In this document: one piece after another, positions 1-6,544 of the stretch
How positions within the stretch are numbered: the stretch's first letter is position 1
Layout of the letters: each line of letters opens with the position of its first letter
Assembly: GCA_031285085.1 (NCBI GenBank)
Contig: JAITWW010000125.1
Location: 1-21,092 of the forward strand
Reading direction: 5' to 3'
DNA: 21,092 nt
Origin: Candidatus Methanofilum arcanum
GTDB taxonomy: Archaea > Halobacteriota > Methanomicrobia > Methanomicrobiales > Methanospirillaceae
Translations under genes and position numbers: made by a program
The notes under the pieces: generated by a model
What the model was told of the DNA's origin: nothing
Seen by the model: only the letters and a program-made list of their open reading frames with translations
Databases searched by the model: none

Positions 1-328
1 AATCTGCAAATGACAATGTTCTAATAATAAACCAAATTGTGCTATACCATATTAACCATATAAAAAACCTATCCCTCCAGACACAAACCAGATCATCACA
101 TGGCAACCATGATAACAGATAATTGCACCCTTTACAAACTCCCTGCGTAACATATTGCATCTCCTGTGAATATAAAAAGCTAAATACAAATCACATATAT
201 AATTCAACTCAAACTCCCAAAATACCAAATCAAAACATATTAATAATAAATCATATGATGCTATAGGTGTTGAAAGAGGCCTCATAAGACACCGGGTTTA
301 TCTCATCAGACACGAAATAGATTACCAC
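1..328. other. AT-rich non-coding region upstream of rqcH
   Basis: No convincing gene is visible. The one long minus-strand frame (285-52) has unusual composition (many Cys, Ile, Tyr), no Shine-Dalgarno and no family resemblance, so it is not called. The stretch holds an imperfect 34-bp repeat (78-111) of the rqcH start region (307-340). A TATA-like TTTATC at 297-302 lies about 29 nt before the rqcH ATG, which would fit a leaderless or nearly leaderless transcript, but this is inference only. Confidence 0.5.
78..111 (+). repeat. Partial copy of the rqcH leader and first codons
   Basis: These 34 bases match 307-340 at 29 positions, including an identical 15-base end, CACATGGCAACCATG, which in the second copy is the start of rqcH (Met-Ala-Thr-Met). 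Weaker similarity continues a few bases upstream. Downstream of the ATG the two copies have nothing in common. In this copy the frame runs only 16 codons before TAA, so it is not a gene. Confidence 0.6.
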
Positions 329-340
329 ATGGCAACCATG
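307..340 (+). repeat. Second copy of the repeat, spanning the rqcH start
   Basis: Partner of 78-111, about 229 bp downstream and in the same orientation. It covers the last bases before rqcH and its first four codons. Confidence 0.6.
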
Positions 341-2221
341 CAAGGGATGAACGCAGTCGATCTTGTAGCAGTAACTGCAGAACTTTCAGATATGCTGCCC
401 TGCTGGGTTCATAAAATCTACCAATCTGATGCGAAAACAATCTATATTCGGCTCAACACCGCAAACAAAGAAAAAATAAACCTCCTCATCGATCCTGGAA
501 AAAGGATGCATCAGATAGCTGAGCTTCCAAGCCTCCCAAAGCTCCCGCCTCAGTACGCGATGTTTCTTCGAAAATATGTCAATGGAGGCAGAGTCACTGC
601 GATATCACAATATGGACTACAACGCACTATATCCATTGATATTCAAAAATCAGAACAGCTCTTCCATCTTATTATTGAGCTCTTTGATGAAGGAAATGTC
701 ATACTCTGCGCTGAGGATTATACCATCATACACCCTCTTGTCAGACACAGATTCAAGGACAGATCCGTCCTTCCCGGGGTTGTATATCAATTTTTTAGCC
801 CAGATGTAAGCCAGATAACACGTGAAGAATTTGCAGCACAGCTTGCACAAGATGACCGTGACGTGGTACGTGCTCTCGCAATTGGCTCCTATCTTGGAGG
901 CATGTACGCAGAATATATCTGCACACTCACTCAGATCCCAAAAGAAACAGCAGCAGCAGATGCTGATGCAAACCAAATCTACGATGCTATCCACACCCTC
1001 CTTACCACCGTCAAAACAAAACGAACACCGATCATCACCGACAAAGGCTGTAATCCCATAGACATGGGTATCCAGATTCAATCAGGACCATACAACACAT
1101 ATTGGCAAGCCCTTGAAGCATTTTATCCAGCTGCTATTCCTAAAACAAAAAGTGAAAAGCGCCCCTTTATCTCACGTGAGGATCGCATTCGTGCCCAGCA
1201 GGAAGGAGCCATTAAAAAATTTGAGAGAAAAATAGCAGAAAATGAGCGGAAATTAGAACTCATCTATGAAAACTATCAGCTCGTATCAGATGTCATTGCA
1301 ACACTGCATACCGTATCTAAACAGCGCTCATGGCAGGAGATAGAGCAAATATTACAATCAGACACAACCGGCCCTGGATCAAAAATAAAGACGGTATTTG
1401 CAGACAAAGCAGCCGTGGAGCTTGACTTAGGCCTGCCGGTCTTCCTTTATGTGCATGAGACTTTAGAGGCAAACTGTACGCATTATTATGAGGAAATAAA
1501 AAAGTACAAACGCAAGATCCAAGGTGCAAAAACTGCAATGGAGAAAGTGCAACCACAAAAACCACGAAAAGTATCACAGTTTGTAAGACCAAAAAAGAAA
1601 TGGTATCACCGATTTCGATGGTTTTACACAAGTGATAACACATTAGTTGTAGGTGGGAAAGATGCGGGGCAAAATGAAGAACTTGTGAAAAAATACCTTG
1701 AAGGAAAAGACACCTTTGTCCATGCTGATGTCTTTGGAGCGAGTGTTGTGATTGTAAAAGGTCAGACTGAGAACTGGGACGAAGTCTCTACATTTGCTGC
1801 ATCCTACTCTGGAGCATGGCGCTCAGGACACTTTTTCGTTGATGTCTACGCTGCCCGTCCAGATCAGGTCTCAAAAACAACAGAATCTGGTGAATATGTC
1901 TCACGAGGTTCATTCATTGTTCGAGGAGAACGTCAGTGGTTTAAGGAAGTTCCTCTTCACGTCATGATTGGACTTCAAATCAAGCCAAGCACCCAGATCA
2001 TTGGTGGACCACAAAAAGCCATCTCGCAAAGGGTGGAGTACGCAATTACCCTAATCCCTGGCATGTACGAACCAAATGATGTGGCAAAAAAGGCAGTGAA
2101 AATATTACGAGAAAAAGTACCCCCAGCTGATGCTGCCGCACTCAAGTTCGCTCTCCATGCAGAAGCAATTGCGGCATTTGTGCCACCAGGTGGATCTGAT
2201 TTTGAAAAGACCGAGGGATGA
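329..2221 (+). CDS. rqcH: RqcH/NEMF (NFACT family) ribosome quality control protein
   Basis: Archaeal relative of eukaryotic NEMF/Rqc2 and bacterial RqcH, which bind large ribosomal subunits blocked by peptidyl-tRNA and, in bacteria, add Ala tails. Seen: an NFACT-N domain at about residues 5-200 with the conserved Leu-Arg-Lys then Gly-Gly-Arg stretch near 80-88; a charged, helical, coiled-coil-like part at about 285-410; and an NFACT-R (DUF814) domain at about 422-535 with the hallmark W-(x)3-FRWF, GGKDAGQNE and HAD motifs. At residues 98-99 the protein has Gln-Arg where the family usually has Asp-Arg (see findings). The 630-residue length fits archaeal members. Met4 (338) or Met7 (347) could be the true start, since relatives often begin MQGM; no clear Shine-Dalgarno decides this. 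The stop lies one base before the Pelota ATG, so the two genes are almost certainly co-transcribed. Confidence 0.93.
   Translation: MATMQGMNAVDLVAVTAELSDMLPCWVHKIYQSDAKTIYIRLNTANKEKINLLIDPGKRMHQIAELPSLPKLPPQYAMFLRKYVNGGRVTAISQYGLQRTISIDIQKSEQLFHLIIELFDEGNVILCAEDYTIIHPLVRHRFKDRSVLPGVVYQFFSPDVSQITREEFAAQLAQDDRDVVRALAIGSYLGGMYAEYICTLTQIPKETAAADADANQIYDAIHTLLTTVKTKRTPIITDKGCNPIDMGIQIQSGPYNTYWQALEAFYPAAIPKTKSEKRPFISREDRIRAQQEGAIKKFERKIAENERKLELIYENYQLVSDVIATLHTVSKQRSWQEIEQILQSDTTGPGSKIKTVFADKAAVELDLGLPVFLYVHETLEANCTHYYEEIKKYKRKIQGAKTAMEKVQPQKPRKVSQFVRPKKKWYHRFRWFYTSDNTLVVGGKDAGQNEELVKKYLEGKDTFVHADVFGASVVIVKGQTENWDEVSTFAASYSGAWRSGHFFVDVYAARPDQVSKTTESGEYVSRGSFIVRGERQWFKEVPLHVMIGLQIKPSTQIIGGPQKAISQRVEYAITLIPGMYEPNDVAKKAVKILREKVPPADAAALKFALHAEAIAAFVPPGGSDFEKTEG
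2213..2217 (+). promoter_or_regulatory. Shine-Dalgarno for Pelota
   Basis: GAGGG lies inside the last codons of rqcH, five bases before ATG 2223. It supports this start over the longer open frame that begins inside rqcH at 2130. Confidence 0.5.
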
Positions 2222-2222
2222 G

Positions 2223-3239
2223 ATGCGAGCCGAGATTGGAAACCTTGATCGATTCTTTGGTGAGATCAAACTGACACCAGAATCTGCTGATGATCTCTGG
2301 CATCTTGAACATCTCATCACGATCAGATCACTTCTATTTGCAACAACACTGCGAAGTGTTGAGACAGCTTCAGATAAAATTCGCCCAGACAAACAAGAAA
2401 AAAAACCAGTCAGATTAGGAATCCGTGTTGAACAAGTTGAGTTCTCAGAATATGCCACACGACTTCGCATCTTTGGCTCGATTGAAAGCGGCGTGGATAT
2501 CGGATCACATCACACCATAAATCTCGAACCAGGGTACCAGGTTTCTGTTATAAGAACCTGGCATAAGGTAGATCTGGAGCGAATCGAACGAGCATCTAAG
2601 GCTGGACGAGAAGAAATTAGTATCCTTGCCATTGAAGAAGGAGAAGCATCTTTATTTCAACTTCGAAGCTATGGACCAAAAGAGATCTTTTCGATTGTAA
2701 AAGGAAGTGGAAAAGGGGCAGACTGTGACACAAGAGATGAGTTTTACCGTCTTATTCTTGACAACCTTGCTTCCCTTGAAGGCCCACTTGTGATTGCAGG
2801 TCCTGGTTTTATTAAAGAAGATCTTGCCCAGCGATACCGGAGACGGTTTGAAGACAGAAAACCACCACTCGTGCTTGAGACCCGCCGTGCAGGTGCAGGG
2901 GCAGTGCAGGAAGGAATTGGGCTTGGAGCGATTGACAAGCTCATTGGAGACATGCAACTGACAAGTGAGATCAAAACCATGGACGAACTTCTCAAGCGCA
3001 TTGCAAAAGATGAGCCCTGTGCCTATGGACATCATGAGGTTTTAAAAGCAATAGAGTATGGTGCAACAGAGACTGTGATGCTTGTTGATCTCCTGCTTCG
3101 AGAAAAAAAGTACACCTCACTCCTCGAAAAAGCAGAACAGATTGGATCCGATGTAGTGATATTATCCTCCAGATTTGAACCAGGTGAGAGGCTCATGGCA
3201 CTGGGAGGTGTCTCCGCACTTCTTCGATATGCAATATAA
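2223..3239 (+). CDS. pelA: Pelota (Dom34 homologue), ribosome rescue factor
   Basis: Archaeal Pelota works with aEF1A and the ATPase ABCE1 to split stalled ribosomes (family knowledge). The 338-residue length matches archaeal Pelota. Seen: an eRF1-domain-1-like N-terminus opening MRAEIGNLDRFFGEIKLTPE with a basic LGIRVEQVEFSE stretch near 60; a central domain at about 130-230; and an eRF1-domain-3-like C-terminus at about 240-338 ending in LMALGGVSALLRY. As expected for Pelota and unlike aRF1, there is no GGQ motif. The start is ATG 2223: upstream in-frame codons lie inside rqcH and have no family similarity, and a GAGGG precedes this ATG. It follows rqcH after a single base, forming an operon for translation quality control. 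The stop codon sits in a perfect inverted repeat (3236-3261). Confidence 0.95.
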   Translation: MRAEIGNLDRFFGEIKLTPESADDLWHLEHLITIRSLLFATTLRSVETASDKIRPDKQEKKPVRLGIRVEQVEFSEYATRLRIFGSIESGVDIGSHHTINLEPGYQVSVIRTWHKVDLERIERASKAGREEISILAIEEGEASLFQLRSYGPKEIFSIVKGSGKGADCDTRDEFYRLILDNLASLEGPLVIAGPGFIKEDLAQRYRRRFEDRKPPLVLETRRAGAGAVQEGIGLGAIDKLIGDMQLTSEIKTMDELLKRIAKDEPCAYGHHEVLKAIEYGATETVMLVDLLLREKKYTSLLEKAEQIGSDVVILSSRFEPGERLMALGGVSALLRYAI

Positions 3240-3261
3240 TGTATATATAAAAATACATTAT
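3236..3261 (+). promoter_or_regulatory. Inverted repeat over the Pelota stop, with a TATA-like core
   Basis: Perfect 9-bp arms ATAATGTAT (3236-3244) and ATACATTAT (3253-3261) enclose the loop ATATAAAA. The left arm covers the Pelota TAA stop. The AT-rich middle (3241-3252) resembles an archaeal TATA box and lies about 65 nt before the next gene. It may end the rqcH-pelota transcript, start the next one, or serve as an operator; the sequence does not decide between these. Confidence 0.45.
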
Positions 3262-3312
3262 GATAAATCTACCAATGCCATGAGAAAGTATACATGATAG
3301 TGGTCATAGATA

Positions 3313-4407
3313 ATGATTATGCCATCAAAACAAATATCCATCATATTTTGCATATGTTTCATAGCACTCATAATGCCTGTCTATGCAATTCAGATTGACA
3401 CCCCTCCGATCTTGAAGGCATATGTTTCATCTTCTCCCGCAGATGACACACGTTTTTTTGAGCAGGTTGCAAACCTTCTGATGCCTTACTCTGGAGGTTC
3501 AATCCCAACAGGAATAGCAATATCACCTATCCAAACATTTTCTTTACGAGGATCTTCGTACAATGTTAAGGATTGGCAGACAGCACAAGACTTTCTTCTC
3601 TTCTTCTATTATACTGGAAGAGCAAGTGATATCTATCAGCAGTACCTCGATGTTGGACAAGGAGGAGTTGCACCAATAAATCGTGAAGAGCTCTATGCTC
3701 TTGCCCAACAGTACTATCTGATAGCAAAAGAAGTATACCAACGATGTCAAGGTTGTAGCACATATATCCCTGATTTTGCGATGTTTTCTCTCCCACAAAA
3801 AGGAGAGCAAATGGTTGAGAAAGAAATAAATACACAGACACAGCCAATATCTCTGAAACCATCAAATCCAAATAAACCATATGATGATGAACAGTTTGGT
3901 TCCCTTGCAGATCTGTGGTTTTCCCTCTACCTCCTGAATGAGATCGAAGCAGGATATGTAGAAGGAGCTGCACTCGGTGCAGATCCCTCTGTTCGAATTC
4001 TTCGTGGAGATGGGCCAGAGCTGGCACAACAAATTTATTTTGCAGCACTAGAGATGAATTTTTCACCAGAGATTCATGCATATGTCTCAGAGCTTGTTCC
4101 GTTTTTCCATGCAATCGCACAAGCAGGTGGTGAGTTCACAGCATTTGAGAGTGAAAAAGTACTTCCAACAACGATGACGAAAGGAAAAACAGAGTATCAG
4201 CGATCATCTGGATGGTACCAAGAAGCACAAAATGCATTGAAAAGAACTGAACTGACAAAACAGGGAGTGACACTGCCGCCACTTATCAGCTTTGAAGAAG
4301 CATTTGCACTTCCACGTGGATATAATCCCACATTTGCGAGTGCATTAACACCTTTTCTCTTAACAGATGGAGCAAGAGGATCTGGTTTCAATCTCTTTGG
4401 TGGGTAA
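3313..4407 (+). CDS. Exported protein of unknown function
   Basis: I do not recognise this 364-residue protein. It has a clear signal peptide: a hydrophobic stretch at about residues 9-24 followed by PVYA, with likely cleavage after Ala25. No further membrane segment is visible, so it is probably released or held by partners outside the cell. The mature part is mixed helical, rich in Gln, Tyr and Phe, and contains a Cys-Gln-Gly-Cys pair at 145-148 that could form a disulfide or bind a metal. No repeats or enzyme motifs were seen. ATG codons at 3313 and 3319 are both possible starts; neither has a good Shine-Dalgarno. It lies 73 bp after Pelota with its own TATA-like element, so it is probably transcribed separately. 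Confidence 0.75.
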   Translation: MIMPSKQISIIFCICFIALIMPVYAIQIDTPPILKAYVSSSPADDTRFFEQVANLLMPYSGGSIPTGIAISPIQTFSLRGSSYNVKDWQTAQDFLLFFYYTGRASDIYQQYLDVGQGGVAPINREELYALAQQYYLIAKEVYQRCQGCSTYIPDFAMFSLPQKGEQMVEKEINTQTQPISLKPSNPNKPYDDEQFGSLADLWFSLYLLNEIEAGYVEGAALGADPSVRILRGDGPELAQQIYFAALEMNFSPEIHAYVSELVPFFHAIAQAGGEFTAFESEKVLPTTMTKGKTEYQRSSGWYQEAQNALKRTELTKQGVTLPPLISFEEAFALPRGYNPTFASALTPFLLTDGARGSGFNLFGG

Positions 4408-4508
4408 AAGAATGTTCTAAAACGGCTTATAGCATAATACCACTGTATGGGAAAAATTGGTGAGCTGGCAACCAAGTTATGGCATACCTACAGACGATTA
4501 CATCTTTA

Positions 4509-4561
4509 AAAATTTCAAAAGAGAGTGTTTTCTGACGTAGGGATGTTCCCTCTCAAATTTT
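4509..4561. terminator. Imperfect inverted repeat between convergent genes
   Basis: In the 270-bp gap between two converging genes, AAAATTT plus GAGAG (4509-4515, 4521-4525) pair with CTCTC plus AAATTTT (4550-4561), with CAAAA bulged. An alternative small hairpin, AGGGA-TGT-TCCCT (4539-4551), lies within. The position suggests transcript ends, but there is no strong oligo-T tract right after it. Confidence 0.25.
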
Positions 4562-4677
4562 GAATGTGTACTTCATAGAGCTCTATTTGCAATACTAGAA
4601 CACCCTATTGTATTCACTTTGACGCTATTGTCATACTTCTCTGTGCTTGCTTAAAGCAGCAAAACTTCTCTTCTATT

Positions 4678-4959
4678 TTATTGATGTTCCATCTCTTTTA
4701 GGGCTTTATCAGCAAGTTGCTGCATGCGAACAGACATACGCCCTGATGCTGCTTGATTCACATCTTTCATCCCTTTTGCAATAACATTCCCTAGAATAAA
4801 TATTGCATGCTTGTGCTCCATCTTACTTTTATGTGCCTGTGATGGGTTTATTTTCAGCTCCTCGTATTGGGAAAAGTCTACTGATGAATCGTTCTTTTCC
4901 AAGTACCCTTTAATTTCAACAAGCATTTGGTGAAGGGCTATCAACTCATCTTTATGCAT
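4678..4959 (-). CDS. UPF0058 family protein
   Basis: Small archaeal protein of the UPF0058 family, whose function is not established. The family pattern is clear: MHKDELIALHQMLVEIKGYLE at the start, then a Tyr-Glu-Glu-Leu-x-Ile-x-Pro stretch, HKSKMEHKHAIFILGN, and a helical tail. The conserved His-rich centre (HKSKxEHKHA) could bind metal; that is inference. I chose ATG 4959, giving 93 residues, because family members normally begin at this Met-(x)-Lys-(x)-Glu-Leu. An upstream ATG at 4992 would add 11 residues and lies 23 nt after the dnaG stop. Neither start has a convincing Shine-Dalgarno. Same strand and short spacing make it part of a dnaG operon. Confidence 0.85.
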   Translation of the reverse strand: MHKDELIALHQMLVEIKGYLEKNDSSVDFSQYEELKINPSQAHKSKMEHKHAIFILGNVIAKGMKDVNQAASGRMSVRMQQLADKALKEMEHQ

Positions 4960-5015
4960 AGTTCTTCTGTACACTATCGGTTCGTATTCCATAAATAATC
5001 TGACTCAAAAAAGAT

Positions 5016-6407
5016 TTATGTGGAAAATGAGATCAACTGTATATTTACAGGCTGTTTTATGAGATTTGTAAATGAGGGTGCAGCAAACACTTTTATGTGT
5101 GTGTTCACCGCAAGATCAACAAGTGCTTGTGTAATTGGTGTATCTACGATGAGCATGTTTGCATCATCATGTACCTTTACAGTCTCTGTGAGTACTTTTA
5201 TTACATCACTCGCATTTCCTTTTAAAATTGGCTCTCCATTTAGATCAAGGAGTGCAAGAGTTCCACTATCTGCTGTTTGATAAATAGTATTCCACATCTT
5301 CTCAGTAACAGATATTGATCTTTTCTTCTCATCTGGAACTGTGTTTTTCTCCTCTTCAAGAGGTTGCGACTCGAAATCTCGTTGATACTGTTCTTGCTCT
5401 CTTTTCTTTTCCTTCTTTTGGAATGCAGGATCTAAAACCGCGTCAGGGAGTGGGTTTGGCTGTTGAGTCGATAGATCCTCATGCGGCATATTCATCGGTG
5501 ATACCAGTTCCTTCTCCTTTCTTTCGTCTCTCTCTCCTTCCCATTGCACCGGAGAGATGCTTGCAATCTTTAAATATTGCTCAATTTGCCCAGAACGAAC
5601 ATATTCGATTGGAACCTTATTTCGAAGCGCTTTTGTGATCTCCTTTCGACTCATATCTTCGACAGATATACCACGTGGGGAGAATGCAACAAAGTCAATA
5701 TCTGCAACTTGAAGAAGCTCTTGCAGGATAAGATCTCCTCCTCGGTCTCCATCAAAAAAAGTTGTCACGATCTTTTGTCTACAGGTATCAATTACTGTCT
5801 GTGGAATATTTGTTCCTTGCACAGCAAGTGTGTTTTTAATCCCAGCACGTAACAAATTTACAACATCAGCACGCCCTTCAACAAGAATAATTGCATCAGA
5901 TTGATCAATATGCGGCCCTGCTGGAAGTTCTTCTGATCCATGTGTTGTTATCCGTCCGATACGTTGACTCTCTCTAATCTCATTGATCAATGCCTCTGTG
6001 TTGATTCCATTATCATCAACATGCTCAAGCAAGAGAATTTTTGCTCGTTCACGAATTTGATTCCGTTTTGTGACGCGAATGTCTTCAATGATAGTCACTT
6101 CAACCGCTGCAATGCATGGCCCTATCCGCTCAATAGTTTCCATCGATGCAGCAAGCACTGCAGTTTCTACGAGATCGAGAGCAGAGCTAATTGTTATAGA
6201 TCCATCTGCCTCTCCATTCGCGCTTTGTAACTGGACATCAATCCTTCCAACTTTTCCCATACGTTGAAGCTCGCGAAGATCCAACTCTTCTCCAAGCAAT
6301 CCTTCAGTCTGACCGAAAATTGCACCAACCACATCAGGTCGTTCAACCAGACCATCGGTATGAAATGAGAGGTGAATTTTGTATTTTGTAGAGGTGTAAT
6401 CATACAT
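5016..6407 (-). CDS. dnaG: Archaeal DnaG primase (TOPRIM)
   Basis: DnaG-type protein of archaea, reported in other archaea both as a primase and as a subunit of the RNA exosome. It has 463 residues from the chosen start. An N-terminal domain (about 1-165) contains the conserved VERPDVVGAIFGQTEGLLG near 21-39. The TOPRIM domain (about 170-255) shows the catalytic Glu in VEGRADV (Glu177) and the metal-binding DGDRGG (219-224). A charged Lys/Glu linker (about 285-368) precedes a conserved C-terminal domain (about 369-463) ending in a predicted strand-helix fold. The longest frame starts at 6449, but an AAGGAG lies five bases before ATG 6407, and relatives start here. The UPF0058 gene follows on the same strand. 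Confidence 0.96.
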   Translation of the reverse strand: MYDYTSTKYKIHLSFHTDGLVERPDVVGAIFGQTEGLLGEELDLRELQRMGKVGRIDVQLQSANGEADGSITISSALDLVETAVLAASMETIERIGPCIAAVEVTIIEDIRVTKRNQIRERAKILLLEHVDDNGINTEALINEIRESQRIGRITTHGSEELPAGPHIDQSDAIILVEGRADVVNLLRAGIKNTLAVQGTNIPQTVIDTCRQKIVTTFFDGDRGGDLILQELLQVADIDFVAFSPRGISVEDMSRKEITKALRNKVPIEYVRSGQIEQYLKIASISPVQWEGERDERKEKELVSPMNMPHEDLSTQQPNPLPDAVLDPAFQKKEKKREQEQYQRDFESQPLEEEKNTVPDEKKRSISVTEKMWNTIYQTADSGTLALLDLNGEPILKGNASDVIKVLTETVKVHDDANMLIVDTPITQALVDLAVNTHIKVFAAPSFTNLIKQPVNIQLISFST

Positions 6408-6412
6408 ATAAT

Positions 6413-6418
6413 CTCCTT
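6413..6418 (-). promoter_or_regulatory. Shine-Dalgarno of dnaG
   Basis: On the minus strand AAGGAG lies five bases before ATG 6407. It is the strongest ribosome binding site seen in this window and fixes the dnaG start 14 codons downstream of the longest frame. Confidence 0.75.
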
Positions 6419-6448
6419 GCACACCTATGACTTTGCTAAGATGTACCA

Positions 6449-6458
6449 ATAATATACT
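6449..6458 (-). promoter_or_regulatory. Possible TATA box of dnaG
   Basis: On the minus strand AGTATATTAT lies about 45 nt before ATG 6407. Transcription starting roughly 25 nt downstream would leave a leader of about 20 nt containing the Shine-Dalgarno. Inference from spacing only. Confidence 0.35.
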
Positions 6459-6504
6459 GAGAAATAAAAGAATTTAGAGTACTATGGTTAGCATTCCTAC
6501 ATGT

Positions 6505-6529
6505 AAAAAAAGCGTAAAATTTTAAAAAT
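6505..6529 (-). terminator. Oligo-T tracts after the PKD protein gene
   Basis: On the minus strand the stop at 6545 is followed within 40 bases by runs of T (about TTTTTAAAATTTT, then TTTTTTT at 6511-6505). Archaeal RNA polymerase commonly ends on such T-rich tracts. No stem precedes it. Confidence 0.4.
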
Positions 6530-6544
6530 AAGATATGATGGGGG

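Noticed and set aside
52..285. 77-codon minus-strand frame in the left flank
   Set aside because: Odd composition, no ribosome binding site, no family similarity, and it runs across a repeat of non-coding leader sequence.
2130..2222. Longer Pelota frame starting inside rqcH
   Set aside because: The extra 31 codons overlap rqcH in another frame and show no Pelota similarity; GAGGG and family length support ATG 2223.
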